From positions 1 through 56,464 of the forward strand of contig JAFQFS010000126.1 in the NCBI GenBank assembly GCA_017398585.1: a DNA stretch of 56,464 nucleotides, read 5' to 3'. Each line of letters starts with the position of its first letter. The first letter of the stretch is position 1. The notes beneath the pieces are model-generated. The model was not told the DNA's origin, searched no databases, and worked only from the letters and a program-made list of their open reading frames with translations. Source of the DNA: Clostridia bacterium. GTDB taxonomy: Bacteria > Bacillota > Clostridia > Oscillospirales > CAG-272. The position numbers were made by a program, and so were the translations under genes. Positions 1 through 8,425 of this stretch are shown here, piece by piece.

Positions 1-288
1 AGTAACACTGTCCGGAATCGTCAGACTTCCCGTAAAGCCGGAACAGTAATAGAATGCAGAATTCCCTATAGAAGTAACACTGTCCGGAATCGTCAGACTT
101 CCCGTAAAGCCGGAACAGTAATAGAATGCAGAATTCCCTATAGAAGTAACACTGTCCGGAATCGTCAGACTTCCCGTAAAGCCGGAACAGTTATTGAATG
201 CATAATTCCCTATAGAAGTAACACTGTCCCCAATCGTCAGACTTCCCGTAAAGCCGTAACAGTTATAGAATGCATAATCCCCAATAGA
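1..288. repeat. 72-bp tandem repeats inside the LRR gene
   Basis: Four 72-bp units. Units 1 and 2 (1-72, 73-144) are identical at DNA level, unit 3 differs at about three bases, and unit 4 (217-288) is more diverged. The array continues off the left edge. The gradient points to recent tandem duplication. Confidence 0.9.
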
Positions 289-678
289 AGTAACTGTATA
301 CCCATCAATCTTTTCCGGAATTACAAGATCACCGGTTACTGTACCCACAAATCCGGTGATCGTTGCCGTCCTTCCGTCCTCATTTACCGAATATTCAAAA
401 TCCCCCGATACCGCGTACAATACCGGTGCTTCTTCTGCGGTTGCCGGCACCGTTTCCGTCAGGTCTGTGTTCGCGTCGGCAGCTTCCGTTTCCGGCGGAA
501 TTTCTTCGGCAAAAATTATTTTCTCCGCCGGAATAACCACATCTGCCGTGCTTTCCGGGGTCAGTTCGAGGATCTGACCGTCAAATATTACCTCTTCTTC
601 CGCCATGGCAAAGATCGGCGCGCTTTGCAGTGTGATCCCTGCGGAAATCAGGAACGCCAGAATTTTCTTCGCTTTCAT
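1..678 (-). CDS. BspA-like leucine-rich-repeat surface protein, 5' part (3' end off window)
   Basis: The minus-strand frame runs open from an ATG at 678 to the window edge (226 codons). GGAGGA stands 5 bases before the ATG. The N-terminus MKAKKILAFLISAG is a signal peptide ending near FAMA. An acidic linker follows, then a segment beginning YAVSGDFEYSVNEDG, then 24-residue repeats of the form SLTIPDSVTSIGNSAFYYC, which is the LRR_5/BspA family (Treponema/Bacteroides surface antigen type). The repeats have an exact 72-bp DNA period (units begin at 1, 73, 145, 217, 289). Such proteins are exported and thought to mediate adhesion or protein binding. The C-terminal anchor is not visible. The family call is firm and the specific role is unknown. 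Confidence 0.85.
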   Translation of the reverse strand, partial: MKAKKILAFLISAGITLQSAPIFAMAEEEVIFDGQILELTPESTADVVIPAEKIIFAEEIPPETEAADANTDLTETVPATAEEAPVLYAVSGDFEYSVNEDGRTATITGFVGTVTGDLVIPEKIDGYTVTSIGDYAFYNCYGFTGSLTIGDSVTSIGNYAFNNCSGFTGSLTIPDSVTSIGNSAFYYCSGFTGSLTIPDSVTSIGNSAFYYCSGFTGSLTIPDSVT

Positions 679-1030
679 TTTATCCTCCATACTTTAACAT
701 ACTTTAAGCCATATCTTTGGAATACAGCAGCCTGTTTTGGAAAAATCTGTTGCCTATATTATACTGCAAAGCAGAAAATTTGTCAATTGCCATGAAATGA
801 GCGAACCGGCATGACTTACGATTTGTTTTTTCAGTTCATTGCTTCATCAGCTCTTTCTGTACAATTTCTTGAAATTCAACATAGAATTCCAAACGGACAA
901 TCCGAGAAAAATAGCGGCGGCTGTTGTCTAACGGTTTGTCTAACGAAATAGCGATAAATTAAAATTGTGAAAATTCCCCTAACAATGCGGGATTCTTAAC
1001 GATTGTAAAAACTGGCGTTTTGAACGTAAA
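679..1030. other. AT-rich intergenic stretch with a short direct repeat
   Basis: No credible gene. It holds the leader of the LRR gene and two copies of TTGTCTAACG (924-933 and 936-945, period 12) about 90 bases before the tRNA-like sequence. Such short direct repeats resemble integrase arm-type sites, but no integrase is in the window. Confidence 0.5.
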
Positions 1031-1031
1031 A

Positions 1032-1129
1032 TGATGAATTATGCGTGGTTAAGAGACTTCCGAAGGGATCATGTCCAGACTGTAAATCTGCTGGCACCGC
1101 CTTCGGTGGTTCGAATCCACCTTCCCCCA
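1032..1129 (+). tRNA. tRNA-Tyr(GUA)-like sequence with aberrant 5' half (possible pseudo-tRNA or attachment-site remnant)
   Basis: The 3' half is excellent. It has an anticodon loop CTGTAAA (1080-1086, anticodon GTA 1082-1084), a class II variable arm GGC-ACC-GCC, a perfect T arm (GGTGG, TTCGAAT, CCACC; 1105-1121), an acceptor strand TTCCCCC (1122-1128) and discriminator A1129. CCA is not encoded. The 5' half is not normal. The expected GGGGGAA partner is absent; the best match TGATGAA (1032-1038) pairs at only 4 of 7 positions. The D-loop-like GTGGTTAA is followed by about 27 bases where roughly 10 are expected before the anticodon loop. A terminator follows. It could be a degraded tRNA or an integration scar; a functional tRNA seems unlikely. 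Confidence 0.5.
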
Positions 1130-1139
1130 TCCCGAAGCG

Positions 1140-1168
1140 AATCCGACACAAGAGGGTCGGATTTTTGT
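1140..1168 (+). terminator. Rho-independent terminator after the tRNA-like sequence
   Basis: Perfect 8-bp stem AATCCGAC/GTCGGATT with an 8-base loop followed by a T run. Confidence 0.8.
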
Positions 1169-1238
1169 TTTCCATTCAAATATAATTTCTATAATTTCAT
1201 CTCACTTTTGTCGTATATTCCGACACTTTCCTTCCGCA

Positions 1239-1275
1239 CAAAAAACGCCCGAAAAAATTTTCGGACGTTTTTTTG
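1239..1275 (-). terminator. Terminator of the first solute-binding protein gene
   Basis: An inverted repeat around AAAATTTTCGG, flanked by A and T runs, lies 17 bases beyond the stop codon of the minus-strand gene. It could act in both directions. Confidence 0.75.
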
Positions 1276-1291
1276 CATTTCTGATTTATGC

Positions 1292-2764
1292 TCAGTTGCC
1301 AAAATTGTAATAATTCTTGACTTCCGCAAATTCCCTTGCGTTGACTTTGCTGATCGCCTTCATGCTGGAGGCAAAGTTGTTGTTGCCGGTACTTGCCATG
1401 GTGCACAGATTGCCGTAAACGGAAGTGCCCCACTGACCAAGTTCATAGAACTTGTTGTTGAACAGAATGTTCAGCATATCCGCCGATTCTTCGTCGCGTA
1501 CATTTTTCGTGAGAATATTCTTCTCGATGGTTGCGGGATAAATCGTATCCGTGGAGTAATATCCCATCACTTCGAGAATCCAGCCGGTACGATCCAGCTC
1601 AAGATTGGTAACCGGGATGCCGTAGGAGGTTCCCCACACGGTATTGTAGGAGGAATAATAGAGTTCCTGTTCTTCCGTGTACTTCGGATACGGCAGTACG
1701 CCGAAATCCTGTTCCATGCTTTCACGGAAGCCGGTGATGTTGCGGACCATTTCACCGAAGAAGAGTGCGCGTCCGCCCGGGAACACCGTGTCCGCCTTTT
1801 CATAACCGAGAGGACCGTCACGGAGGAGCATCGGCTGATAATTTGCATCCAGAAGCGTGGTCATCACTCTGTCCAGCTGATTGTAGAAGCTTTCGGACTG
1901 GTTGATGATGCTTTCGCCCGCTTCATCAAACATGACGACCGGCGTACCGAAACTGGGAAGGATGCGGCACAGCAGACCGCTGTTTTCCGCGAGACCGTAA
2001 CGGTCGTTTTCATCGTAGACCCCGTTGCCGTCCAGATCGGCGGAAGATACGTCCACATACTGAATGAACTTATCATACGTCCATTCCCCGTTGCGCACCA
2101 TCTCATAGGGATATTCCAGCCCCAGGTCTGTGCAGAGGACCTTATTGAAATAGAGACAGGATACGCCGTAATCGTCCAGATAATTAATCATGCCGTTTGC
2201 CATATAGTGGGTTTTGCCGTCGATCGCAATCATTTCGTTCAGTTCATGTTCCCACCATTCGTTCGACAGATCCAGCGTTTTCACATCGTCCAGTTTGTGC
2301 AGGAGTCCGTTGATGGAGGACTGGAACATGAACCATGTACCGATGTCGTATGCGTCATAGGTCGTATCCCCGGCCAGCACCATGTTTTTCAGATCGTTCA
2401 GCACGGTTGTCCAGGAATCGGTGATCCGGCTGGAGGTGATGGAGATATTCAGCTTGTTTTCGGTCAGAAGGTTCCGCTGGTGTACGGCTTCGCCTACGAT
2501 ATCACCGGTAATATCATCGAGGTTGGGGGCACATTCGTCCGCCTCAAGATCCGGCGTGGACCATCCGATATTGAAGGAATATCCGTCAAATTTCACATCA
2601 GCGGGAACGGTGTCAAGCCATGTGGTTTCCGGTTCCGTTTCCCCGACGGAATTGTCTGCCCCGCTCACCGCAGAATTTTCTCCTGCGGCATTTCCGCCGT
2701 CCGAACAGGCATACAGGGACAGCATAAGCGCCGCCAGAATCATCATCGCAAGAGTTCTTTTCAT
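1292..2764 (-). CDS. Extracellular solute-binding lipoprotein (copy 1 of 3 in window)
   Basis: 490 residues. It has a lipoprotein signal peptide MKRTLAMMILAALMLSLYAC (lipobox cysteine at 20), an acidic/Ser-rich linker, then a fold resembling family 1 ABC sugar-binding proteins. Landmarks shared with the genes at 28029 and 34318 are a W-D-x-VP/NLPE entry motif, GEAVHQRN, AGDTTYDAYD, and an EF-hand-like loop DLDGNGVYDEND. It is likely membrane-anchored on the outer face and binds an oligosaccharide, but no permease or ATPase lies next to it. AAAGGA precedes the ATG. It has its own sigma-A promoter and terminator, so it is probably monocistronic. Substrate unknown. Confidence 0.8.
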   Translation of the reverse strand: MKRTLAMMILAALMLSLYACSDGGNAAGENSAVSGADNSVGETEPETTWLDTVPADVKFDGYSFNIGWSTPDLEADECAPNLDDITGDIVGEAVHQRNLLTENKLNISITSSRITDSWTTVLNDLKNMVLAGDTTYDAYDIGTWFMFQSSINGLLHKLDDVKTLDLSNEWWEHELNEMIAIDGKTHYMANGMINYLDDYGVSCLYFNKVLCTDLGLEYPYEMVRNGEWTYDKFIQYVDVSSADLDGNGVYDENDRYGLAENSGLLCRILPSFGTPVVMFDEAGESIINQSESFYNQLDRVMTTLLDANYQPMLLRDGPLGYEKADTVFPGGRALFFGEMVRNITGFRESMEQDFGVLPYPKYTEEQELYYSSYNTVWGTSYGIPVTNLELDRTGWILEVMGYYSTDTIYPATIEKNILTKNVRDEESADMLNILFNNKFYELGQWGTSVYGNLCTMASTGNNNFASSMKAISKVNAREFAEVKNYYNFGN

Positions 2765-2820
2765 CGTTTTTCCTTTCCGGCACCCGGCACGGGATGCCTT
2801 TCACAGTGCAGTATATCAAT

Positions 2821-2849
2821 ATCATACCATAAATTCACACATCTGTCAA
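2821..2849 (-). promoter_or_regulatory. Sigma-A-type promoter for solute-binding protein 1
   Basis: On the minus strand TTGACA (2844-2849), 17-base spacer, TATGAT (2821-2826), about 55 bases before the ATG. Confidence 0.75.
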
Positions 2850-2877
2850 TCATGATTCCGACTCCGGGACATCCATC

Positions 2878-2912
2878 AAAAAAACGTCCGGATGAAACTC
2901 CGGACGTTTTCT
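2878..2912 (-). terminator. Terminator of the dacF-like gene
   Basis: ACGTCCGGA/TCCGGACGT with a 6-base loop, flanked by A7 and T4. On the minus strand it ends in a T run just after the carboxypeptidase stop. Confidence 0.85.
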
Positions 2913-2920
2913 GTTTTCCT

Positions 2921-4312
2921 TTACCACCGCCGTCTCAGCCGGCGTTCACGGATGCTTGCCTTGATGAAGACGTACGCGATCGACAGCACCACCGCCGATA
3001 CCACCGTCGCCTTAAAGAACCGGCTTCCCGTGAAATCCCCAACACGGTCAAGGAAATACAGGAATTCGCTCCGCGTGATGCTCGACGTCGTGATCAGTGC
3101 GCAGCTTCCGAGAATTTCATCTCCGTAGATGACCGTGATCGTTCCGGCTTCCTGACCGGCTTCCACCGGCGCGTCAAGGGTATCTTCGTAGGTATTGTAA
3201 CTGTAACGGATGTCCTTTTTCAGATCCACCGACGCGGGCAGATAGACCGAGATCTCCCGCTCCGGTACCAGCGTCACGTAATCAAGCGTGGACGACAGAT
3301 TCACGTCGATCTCACAGATCATCTGCGACGTCGTCAAAACCTTCTCATAACCGTAGGACATGAATGCCCAGTCCAGCATCCGCTCTGCATTGATGTAGTT
3401 GTAGTACGTTTCGTCATCCCCTTCCGCACCGAGCACAACGGCCAGATACGTCAGGTTGTCCTCCGCGTCCTCCGCAACCGCGCAAAGGGCATATCCGCCC
3501 TGCAGGGTCGCGCCGGCATTCATGCCGACCGCACCTTTATAGAAATAGTCCACGCTGTAATACTTCGAGATCATGCAGTTCCGGTTGTAGATGTTCCGGA
3601 AATCGCACCGGTTCGTCTCTTCCATGACGTATTTCGGCGTCGACGTGATTTCAATGAAGCCCGGGATGCCGTACGCGTATTTCGCGATCGCCGCCGTGTC
3701 ACGCGCGGTCGTCACCATCGAGGAGCTGTGCATCCCGGTCGGGTTGGTGTAGTAGGTGCTGTATGCCCCGATCTCCACGGCTTTGTCGTTCATCATGTTC
3801 ACGAACGTCTCCGTGTCGCCGGCACAGGCATGGGCGAGAATGATCGCCGCGTCGTTCGCGGAATTGATGAGCATGCAGTTCAGCATCTGCTCGACTGTGA
3901 CCACTTCCCCTTCATAGAACCCGATCTTGTTGCCCGAAACTTCGCTGAGCATCGCGGCCGTCACGGTGATCTTCGAATCGAGCCGTCCTTCAAACGTTTC
4001 AAAGGCAACGATCCCCGTCATGATCTTGACCGTGGACGCCGGATACACACGCTCGTCCGCATCGTACTCAAACAAAACCTGATCGTTCTCAAAATTGTAC
4101 AGATATGCCCCCTCAAGCTGTTCCACTTCCGGTCCCGGAAGTTCTTCCGTTTCGGGTTCGGGAAGATCATCCGCGGAGTGTTCCGCCGCACCGACACCTT
4201 CTCCTGCATCTGCGCGCGCCGCAAAAACCGGCAGGATCAGTGCCGGAAACAATAGGAACAACGCTGTCGCGAGCGCAAGTATTTTCTGATTGATCGAAGA
4301 TTTTGTCATCAT
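2921..4312 (-). CDS. DacF-type D-alanyl-D-alanine carboxypeptidase homologue (peptidase S11) with altered third motif
   Basis: 463 residues: signal peptide to about residue 31, acidic linker, S11 penicillin-binding domain, C-terminal beta domain and a C-terminal membrane helix ending in RERRLRRRW. The family trims the terminal D-Ala of peptidoglycan stem peptides at the outer membrane face. SxxK is present (S93-T-V-K96) and SxN is present (S151-A-N153). The third motif, normally KTG in a GATGIKTGYT-like context, reads GAVGMNAGAT, so Lys-Thr-Gly has become N265-A-G267. This may impair or abolish activity. It is the last gene of a probable minus-strand operon, 30 bases after ribF. The start is the first of two adjacent ATGs; the ribosome site is weak. 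Confidence 0.85.
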   Translation of the reverse strand: MMTKSSINQKILALATALFLLFPALILPVFAARADAGEGVGAAEHSADDLPEPETEELPGPEVEQLEGAYLYNFENDQVLFEYDADERVYPASTVKIMTGIVAFETFEGRLDSKITVTAAMLSEVSGNKIGFYEGEVVTVEQMLNCMLINSANDAAIILAHACAGDTETFVNMMNDKAVEIGAYSTYYTNPTGMHSSSMVTTARDTAAIAKYAYGIPGFIEITSTPKYVMEETNRCDFRNIYNRNCMISKYYSVDYFYKGAVGMNAGATLQGGYALCAVAEDAEDNLTYLAVVLGAEGDDETYYNYINAERMLDWAFMSYGYEKVLTTSQMICEIDVNLSSTLDYVTLVPEREISVYLPASVDLKKDIRYSYNTYEDTLDAPVEAGQEAGTITVIYGDEILGSCALITTSSITRSEFLYFLDRVGDFTGSRFFKATVVSAVVLSIAYVFIKASIRERRLRRRW

Positions 4313-4342
4313 TTTTCTACGTTATACTATTCCAAATACCTA

Positions 4343-5293
4343 TTATACCTTACAGAAATCGTTGGTGTACCGTTTCGTGAGACTTTCTCTCGCACGTTCG
4401 CCGTCGCGTGCGATCTGTTCCGCAAGCTCCTCCACGGAGGAAAACTTCGTCTCATCCCGCAGCTTCTCGCAGAAGCTCGTTTTGACAGAGAGATCGTACA
4501 GATCGCCGGAGTAGTCGAAAATATACGTCTCCAGCGTCACGTCGGCGGTATCACGGTTGACGGTCGGGCGGCTGCCGATGTTACAGACCCCGCCGCAGAA
4601 CCGGTGTACTCCGTCCTTGTCCGTGAAACTGACCGTGCAGCTGTAAACCCCGCGGGCCGGAGAGATCCTTCCGGGCGGAATGATCTGGTTGATGGTCGGA
4701 TGACCGATGGTACGGCCGATCCGATGCCCATGCACCACCGGAAGGGTAACGGAATACGAACGGCCGAGCAGCTCCGCCGCTTCGTCCACGCGTCCCGCCG
4801 CGATCAGCGAACGGATCGCCGTGGACGACACGGGACAGCCGTCCTTTTCGAAATGCGGAACGACCGCACAGCCGATCCCGGCCTCCTCTGCAAACCGGCA
4901 GAGGTCGTCCGACGACCACGCAGCACGGCGTCCGAACCGGAAATTGTATCCGCAGACCACCGCCGACGGATGGTACCGCCGTACGATGATGTCGTCGAAA
5001 AAGGTACGTCCGTCAAGATCTTTCAGAGAGTCGAATTCCTCGAATACGGCGTAATCCACGCCGTATTCGCCGAGAAGTGCGCATTTTTCCGCGTTGTCCG
5101 TCAGCACGTCCCCTTTCGGCAGACATCCGAACATCCACGCGGCAACGTTCTTCTTCCCCTCCGCATATTCTGCGGCACGGTCGATCAGGGACCGGTGCCC
5201 GAGATGAACACCGTCAAAATAACCGAGCAGAAAGACCGCACCATCCGGCACGGCGGAAACTTCCTCTCCGGAAGCACAGTTGATGATTTGCAT
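4343..5293 (-). CDS. ribF: Bifunctional riboflavin kinase / FAD synthetase RibF
   Basis: 316 residues, normal length for RibF. The N-terminal FAD synthetase (nucleotidyltransferase) domain carries LGYFDGVHLGHRSLI at about residues 22-36 and the later VVCGYNFRFG motif. The C-terminal flavokinase domain carries GHRIGRTIGHPTIN, VYSCTV and CNIGSRPTV. It phosphorylates riboflavin to FMN and adenylylates FMN to FAD in the cytoplasm. It sits 34 bases after the aldo/keto reductase gene and 30 bases before dacF, consistent with one transcript. No clear Shine-Dalgarno precedes the ATG, so translation may be coupled. No FMN riboswitch is visible. Confidence 0.95.
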   Translation of the reverse strand: MQIINCASGEEVSAVPDGAVFLLGYFDGVHLGHRSLIDRAAEYAEGKKNVAAWMFGCLPKGDVLTDNAEKCALLGEYGVDYAVFEEFDSLKDLDGRTFFDDIIVRRYHPSAVVCGYNFRFGRRAAWSSDDLCRFAEEAGIGCAVVPHFEKDGCPVSSTAIRSLIAAGRVDEAAELLGRSYSVTLPVVHGHRIGRTIGHPTINQIIPPGRISPARGVYSCTVSFTDKDGVHRFCGGVCNIGSRPTVNRDTADVTLETYIFDYSGDLYDLSVKTSFCEKLRDETKFSSVEELAEQIARDGERARESLTKRYTNDFCKV

Positions 5294-5327
5294 ATGTTTT
5301 ACCAGATTCTATCGAAAATCGAAAATG

Positions 5328-6380
5328 TCAGAATACTTTGAGCGCGAACACCGGACAGACCTTTGTACAGTAGCCGCAGCGGACACATTTCGCGTCGTCG
5401 GGTACCGCGCGGTACTTTTTCCGTACCTCATCCGTCCGTTCCGCTCCGATAAAGTCGGACGTGAAATCGTAGGCGGATGGTTCGTCCTCCCAGCCGGTGA
5501 CCTCTTCCAGACGGAGCGCACCGGAGCCGCAGCGTTCCACACACGCGCCGCACCCTTCGCAGTATTCCTCCACATGGAGACTGCGGTGCTTTCCGGCAAG
5601 ACGTGCACGGTCGTCCTCGCTGAACGAACCGGTCTCAAGGAAACGCAGATTCGCATCCACTTCTTCAAAGGACTGCATCCCCACCGCCGCCGCATCAATG
5701 AACGGCTTTTCCAGTACAAACCGGAGAGCGTCCTCCGCGCGGTGACAGAGATGTCCGCCCCCAAGAGCTTTCATGGCAAAAACGCCGATCCCCATCGCAT
5801 GTGCATCTGTGAGGACCTCCGCCATATCGGCTTCGTCCCCGTCCGCGATGCCGATCCCCGCCATGTTGTACAGTGGATGGCAGACGTCGACGGGCATGCC
5901 GAGGTCACGGAGCTTCATCAGCCCGCGCACAGCTGCCGTATGGTGCATCGACGCACCGACAGCACGGACGATCCCACGTTCGCGGCATTCGAAGAGGTAT
6001 TCAAGCGCTTCCATATGACCGCGCAGGGTGTCGATGCTCTCCTGCTCGTGGAGCATGAAGATGTCAATCACGTCGCGGTCCAGCGCACGGCGCGCCTCCT
6101 CGACCGCTTCCACGGCGAGTTCACGGGAATACGCGTAGGTTTTTGTGGAGACAACAACGTCCTCCGGTCTGCGGCAGCGCCTGAGAGCAGCACGGAGGAG
6201 GTCGTAATTTTCATAATACTGAGCGGTGTCGGTAAAATTGATGCCGGAATCAAATGCGTACGCCAGAACGGCGGCGGCCTCGTCGGCAGGCAGTGCCGCC
6301 TGCATTTTCGAGACCGTGAGCGATCCGACGGCAAGTTTCGATACCTCCGGCAGACGATCCGACAGATGCGCGGTGATCAC
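5328..6380 (-). CDS. Aldo/keto reductase with C-terminal 4Fe-4S ferredoxin domain
   Basis: 350 residues from a GTG start. An AKR barrel with DTAQYYENY and DVVVSTKTYA is followed by a bacterial ferredoxin domain with two clusters: CEGCGACVERC and CVRCGYCTKVCP. This fusion is common in Clostridia and is usually annotated as a predicted Fe-S oxidoreductase of the AKR family; the substrate is unknown. The GTG overlaps the TGA of ireB (GTGA), which implies translational coupling. ribF follows after 34 bases. Confidence 0.9.
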   Translation of the reverse strand: MITAHLSDRLPEVSKLAVGSLTVSKMQAALPADEAAAVLAYAFDSGINFTDTAQYYENYDLLRAALRRCRRPEDVVVSTKTYAYSRELAVEAVEEARRALDRDVIDIFMLHEQESIDTLRGHMEALEYLFECRERGIVRAVGASMHHTAAVRGLMKLRDLGMPVDVCHPLYNMAGIGIADGDEADMAEVLTDAHAMGIGVFAMKALGGGHLCHRAEDALRFVLEKPFIDAAAVGMQSFEEVDANLRFLETGSFSEDDRARLAGKHRSLHVEEYCEGCGACVERCGSGALRLEEVTGWEDEPSAYDFTSDFIGAERTDEVRKKYRAVPDDAKCVRCGYCTKVCPVFALKVF

Positions 6381-6631
6381 AGGCCGAGATACTCCTTGAG
6401 CATTGCGGAGAGAAGTTCGTAGCGGTCAATGCGGCGTACCATACTTCTCGCGTTCTTGTAGTTGGTGATGTACGTCGGTTCTTCCGTCAGAATATATTCC
6501 ACGATCTGGTCGATCGGGTTGTATCCGCGTTCGCTGAGCGCTTCATAAACGTTTCTGAGCAGCACCTTGCGCTGTGCGTCGCGGTCTTCTTCGTGAATTG
6601 AGAACGTGATCGTCTTATCCATATCGTTCAT
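6377..6631 (-). CDS. ireB: IreB family regulatory phosphoprotein (UPF0297)
   Basis: 84 residues, matching the whole family length: DKTITFSIHEEDRD, then EALSERGYNPIDQIVEYI and TNYKNARSMVRRIDRYEL. In Enterococcus faecalis IreB is a substrate of the PASTA kinase IreK and modulates cephalosporin resistance; two threonines near the N-terminus are phosphorylated, and T7 and T9 here are candidates. In many Firmicutes it is followed by ruvX and a DUF1292 gene; here an Fe-S aldo/keto reductase follows with a 4-base overlap. A GGAGG site lies before the ATG. Confidence 0.92.
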   Translation of the reverse strand: MNDMDKTITFSIHEEDRDAQRKVLLRNVYEALSERGYNPIDQIVEYILTEEPTYITNYKNARSMVRRIDRYELLSAMLKEYLGL

Positions 6632-6703
6632 GGTTTTCCTCCGTTATAATTAGGTAATAATATTTTCTGAACTGCTGTATACCGGGCTCCGCCGTCCCGT
6701 AAC

Positions 6704-7975
6704 TCAGTACAGCGGATACTTTTCGCAGAGCTTGTTCACTTCGGCACGCACGTACTCCTTCGTGCCTTCGAAATCCTTTGCGGCACAGCCGATGAGATGT
6801 GCGAGAACCTTCATGTCTTCTTCCACCAGACCGCGGCTGGTAACGGCAGGAGTACCGATGCGGACGCCGCTGGTAACGAAGGGAGACTGCGGGTCATTAG
6901 GGATGGCGTTTTTGTTGACGGTGATGTACACTTCGTCGAGACGGCGTTCGAACTCCTTGCCGGTCAGGTCGAACGGACGGAGGTCGCAGAGCATGAGATG
7001 ATTGTCGGTGCCGCCGGAGACAAGATTGAAGCCTTCCGCAAGAAGACCTTCCGCGAGAGCGGCTGCATTCTTCACGATCTGTGCCTGATATTCCTTGAAT
7101 TCGGGCGTGAGTGCTTCACCGAAGGAAACGGCCTTTGCAGCGATGATGTGCATCAGCGGGCCGCCCTGGGAACCCGGGAAAATCGCCTTGTCGATCGCCT
7201 TTGCGAGTTCTTCGCGGCAGAGGATCATGCCGCCGCGCGGACCGCGGAGCGTCTTGTGGGTGGTAGTGGTGACAACATCCGCATACGGTACCGGAGACGG
7301 GTGGAGGCCCGCGGCAACGAGACCGGCAATGTGCGCCATATCTACCATAAAGTACGCACCGACCGACTTTGCGATGCCGGAAATGCGTTCAAAATCGATG
7401 ATTCTCGGATATGCGGACGCGCCGGCTACGATGAGCTTCGGCTTATGTTCGTTTGCGAGGCGTTCGAGTTCGTCATAATCGAGAATACCATTGTCATCCA
7501 CACCGTAGGGAACGAAATTGTAATTCTTACCGGACATATTGACGGGGCTTCCGTGGGTGAGGTGACCGCCGCAGGCAAGGCTCATGCCGAGAACGGTATC
7601 GCCGGTTTCCAGAAGCGCGAAGTAAACGGCGAGGTTCGCCTGTGCACCGCTGTGGGGCTGAACGTTGACGTGTTCCGCGCCGAAGAGTTTCTTGGCACGT
7701 TCGATGGCGATATTTTCGGCTTTATCGACCACATAGCAGCCGCCGTAATAACGCTTTGCCGGATAGCCCTCCGCGTACTTGTTGGTAAGAGGACTTCCCA
7801 TGGCGAGCATTACGGCCTCGGAGACCACGTTTTCAGATGCGATAAGCTCAAGCCCGCCGCGCTGACGTGCGAGTTCCTCGGCAACAACTGCGCCGATTTC
7901 GGGATCGTACCCGTTCAGAGTATCGACCATAGTATTGATGTTCACCGCCGCGTTCTTATTGATAGAAACAGACAT
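6704..7975 (-). CDS. glyA: Serine hydroxymethyltransferase GlyA
   Basis: 423 residues, normal length. A PLP enzyme of fold type I that interconverts serine plus tetrahydrofolate with glycine plus methylene-tetrahydrofolate in the cytoplasm. Landmarks: [12 protein letters not shown] near residue 40, [41 protein letters not shown], and the PLP lysine in [14 protein letters not shown] at K241. GGAGG lies 10 bases before the ATG. It is transcribed on the minus strand, 72 bases before ireB, and may be the first gene of that transcript. Confidence 0.97.
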   Translation of the reverse strand: MSVSINKNAAVNINTMVDTLNGYDPEIGAVVAEELARQRGGLELIASENVVSEAVMLAMGSPLTNKYAEGYPAKRYYGGCYVVDKAENIAIERAKKLFGAEHVNVQPHSGAQANLAVYFALLETGDTVLGMSLACGGHLTHGSPVNMSGKNYNFVPYGVDDNGILDYDELERLANEHKPKLIVAGASAYPRIIDFERISGIAKSVGAYFMVDMAHIAGLVAAGLHPSPVPYADVVTTTTHKTLRGPRGGMILCREELAKAIDKAIFPGSQGGPLMHIIAAKAVSFGEALTPEFKEYQAQIVKNAAALAEGLLAEGFNLVSGGTDNHLMLCDLRPFDLTGKEFERRLDEVYITVNKNAIPNDPQSPFVTSGVRIGTPAVTSRGLVEEDMKVLAHLIGCAAKDFEGTKEYVRAEVNKLCEKYPLY

Positions 7976-8296
7976 ATTATTTAATTCCTCCGTGATTTCA
8001 TGCTATGCGGAAATAAAAAAATTTCCCACAATATTATTATAACAGCAAATGAATGAAATTGCAATAGAAGGAAGAAACTTTAATTTCGCGGTTCCCGCTC
8101 CGCACCGTGGGCTATACGGAGAATATGTACAAATATTCGCATATTCATCCACGCATATCGCACCGAATGTTGAACGTACCGTAAACTTTGACACCATGAT
8201 TTGTGAACGAAGCCCCGTCCCGTAATATTTCTCTGGTATATTATTTCCATTTTGCATTGTTCTGATAAATATCGCCAAAAATATTTCTGTGTGCTA
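7976..8296. other. Divergent intergenic region between glyA and the MinD-like gene
   Basis: About 320 bases with the glyA leader on the minus strand. I see no riboswitch or T-box core. A 91-codon frame (8003-8278) lacks a ribosome site and recognisable features, so it is not called. Confidence 0.5.
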
Positions 8297-8326
8297 TTGA
8301 CAATATGTCAGTATTGGTGGTATAAT
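8297..8326 (+). promoter_or_regulatory. Sigma-A promoter for the MinD-like gene
   Basis: TTGACA (8297-8302), 18-base spacer, TATAAT (8321-8326). The leader is about 95 bases. Confidence 0.85.
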
Positions 8327-8425
8327 CATTTTAGTATTATGCTAGGTGGGTTCTTCATATTTTTCAGTAGAACCTGCCGTTTTCAAGCCCGTTTTTACTG
8401 ATTCACCAATCCGGAGGTTTCTCTT

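Noticed and set aside
1-288. CRISPR-like regular repeats
   Set aside because: The 72-bp period has no spacer variation and translates as 24-residue leucine-rich repeats.
1031-4255. 1074-codon open frame on the plus strand
   Set aside because: It runs antisense to the solute-binding protein and dacF genes and its first part reads through the tRNA-like sequence. The protein is low-information and lacks family motifs. Codon bias of the true genes opens the opposite frame.
7976-8040. Glycine or tetrahydrofolate riboswitch before glyA
   Set aside because: The leader is short and no conserved aptamer core was seen.
8003-8278. 91-codon frame upstream of glyA
   Set aside because: No ribosome site, no family, and it covers the glyA leader.
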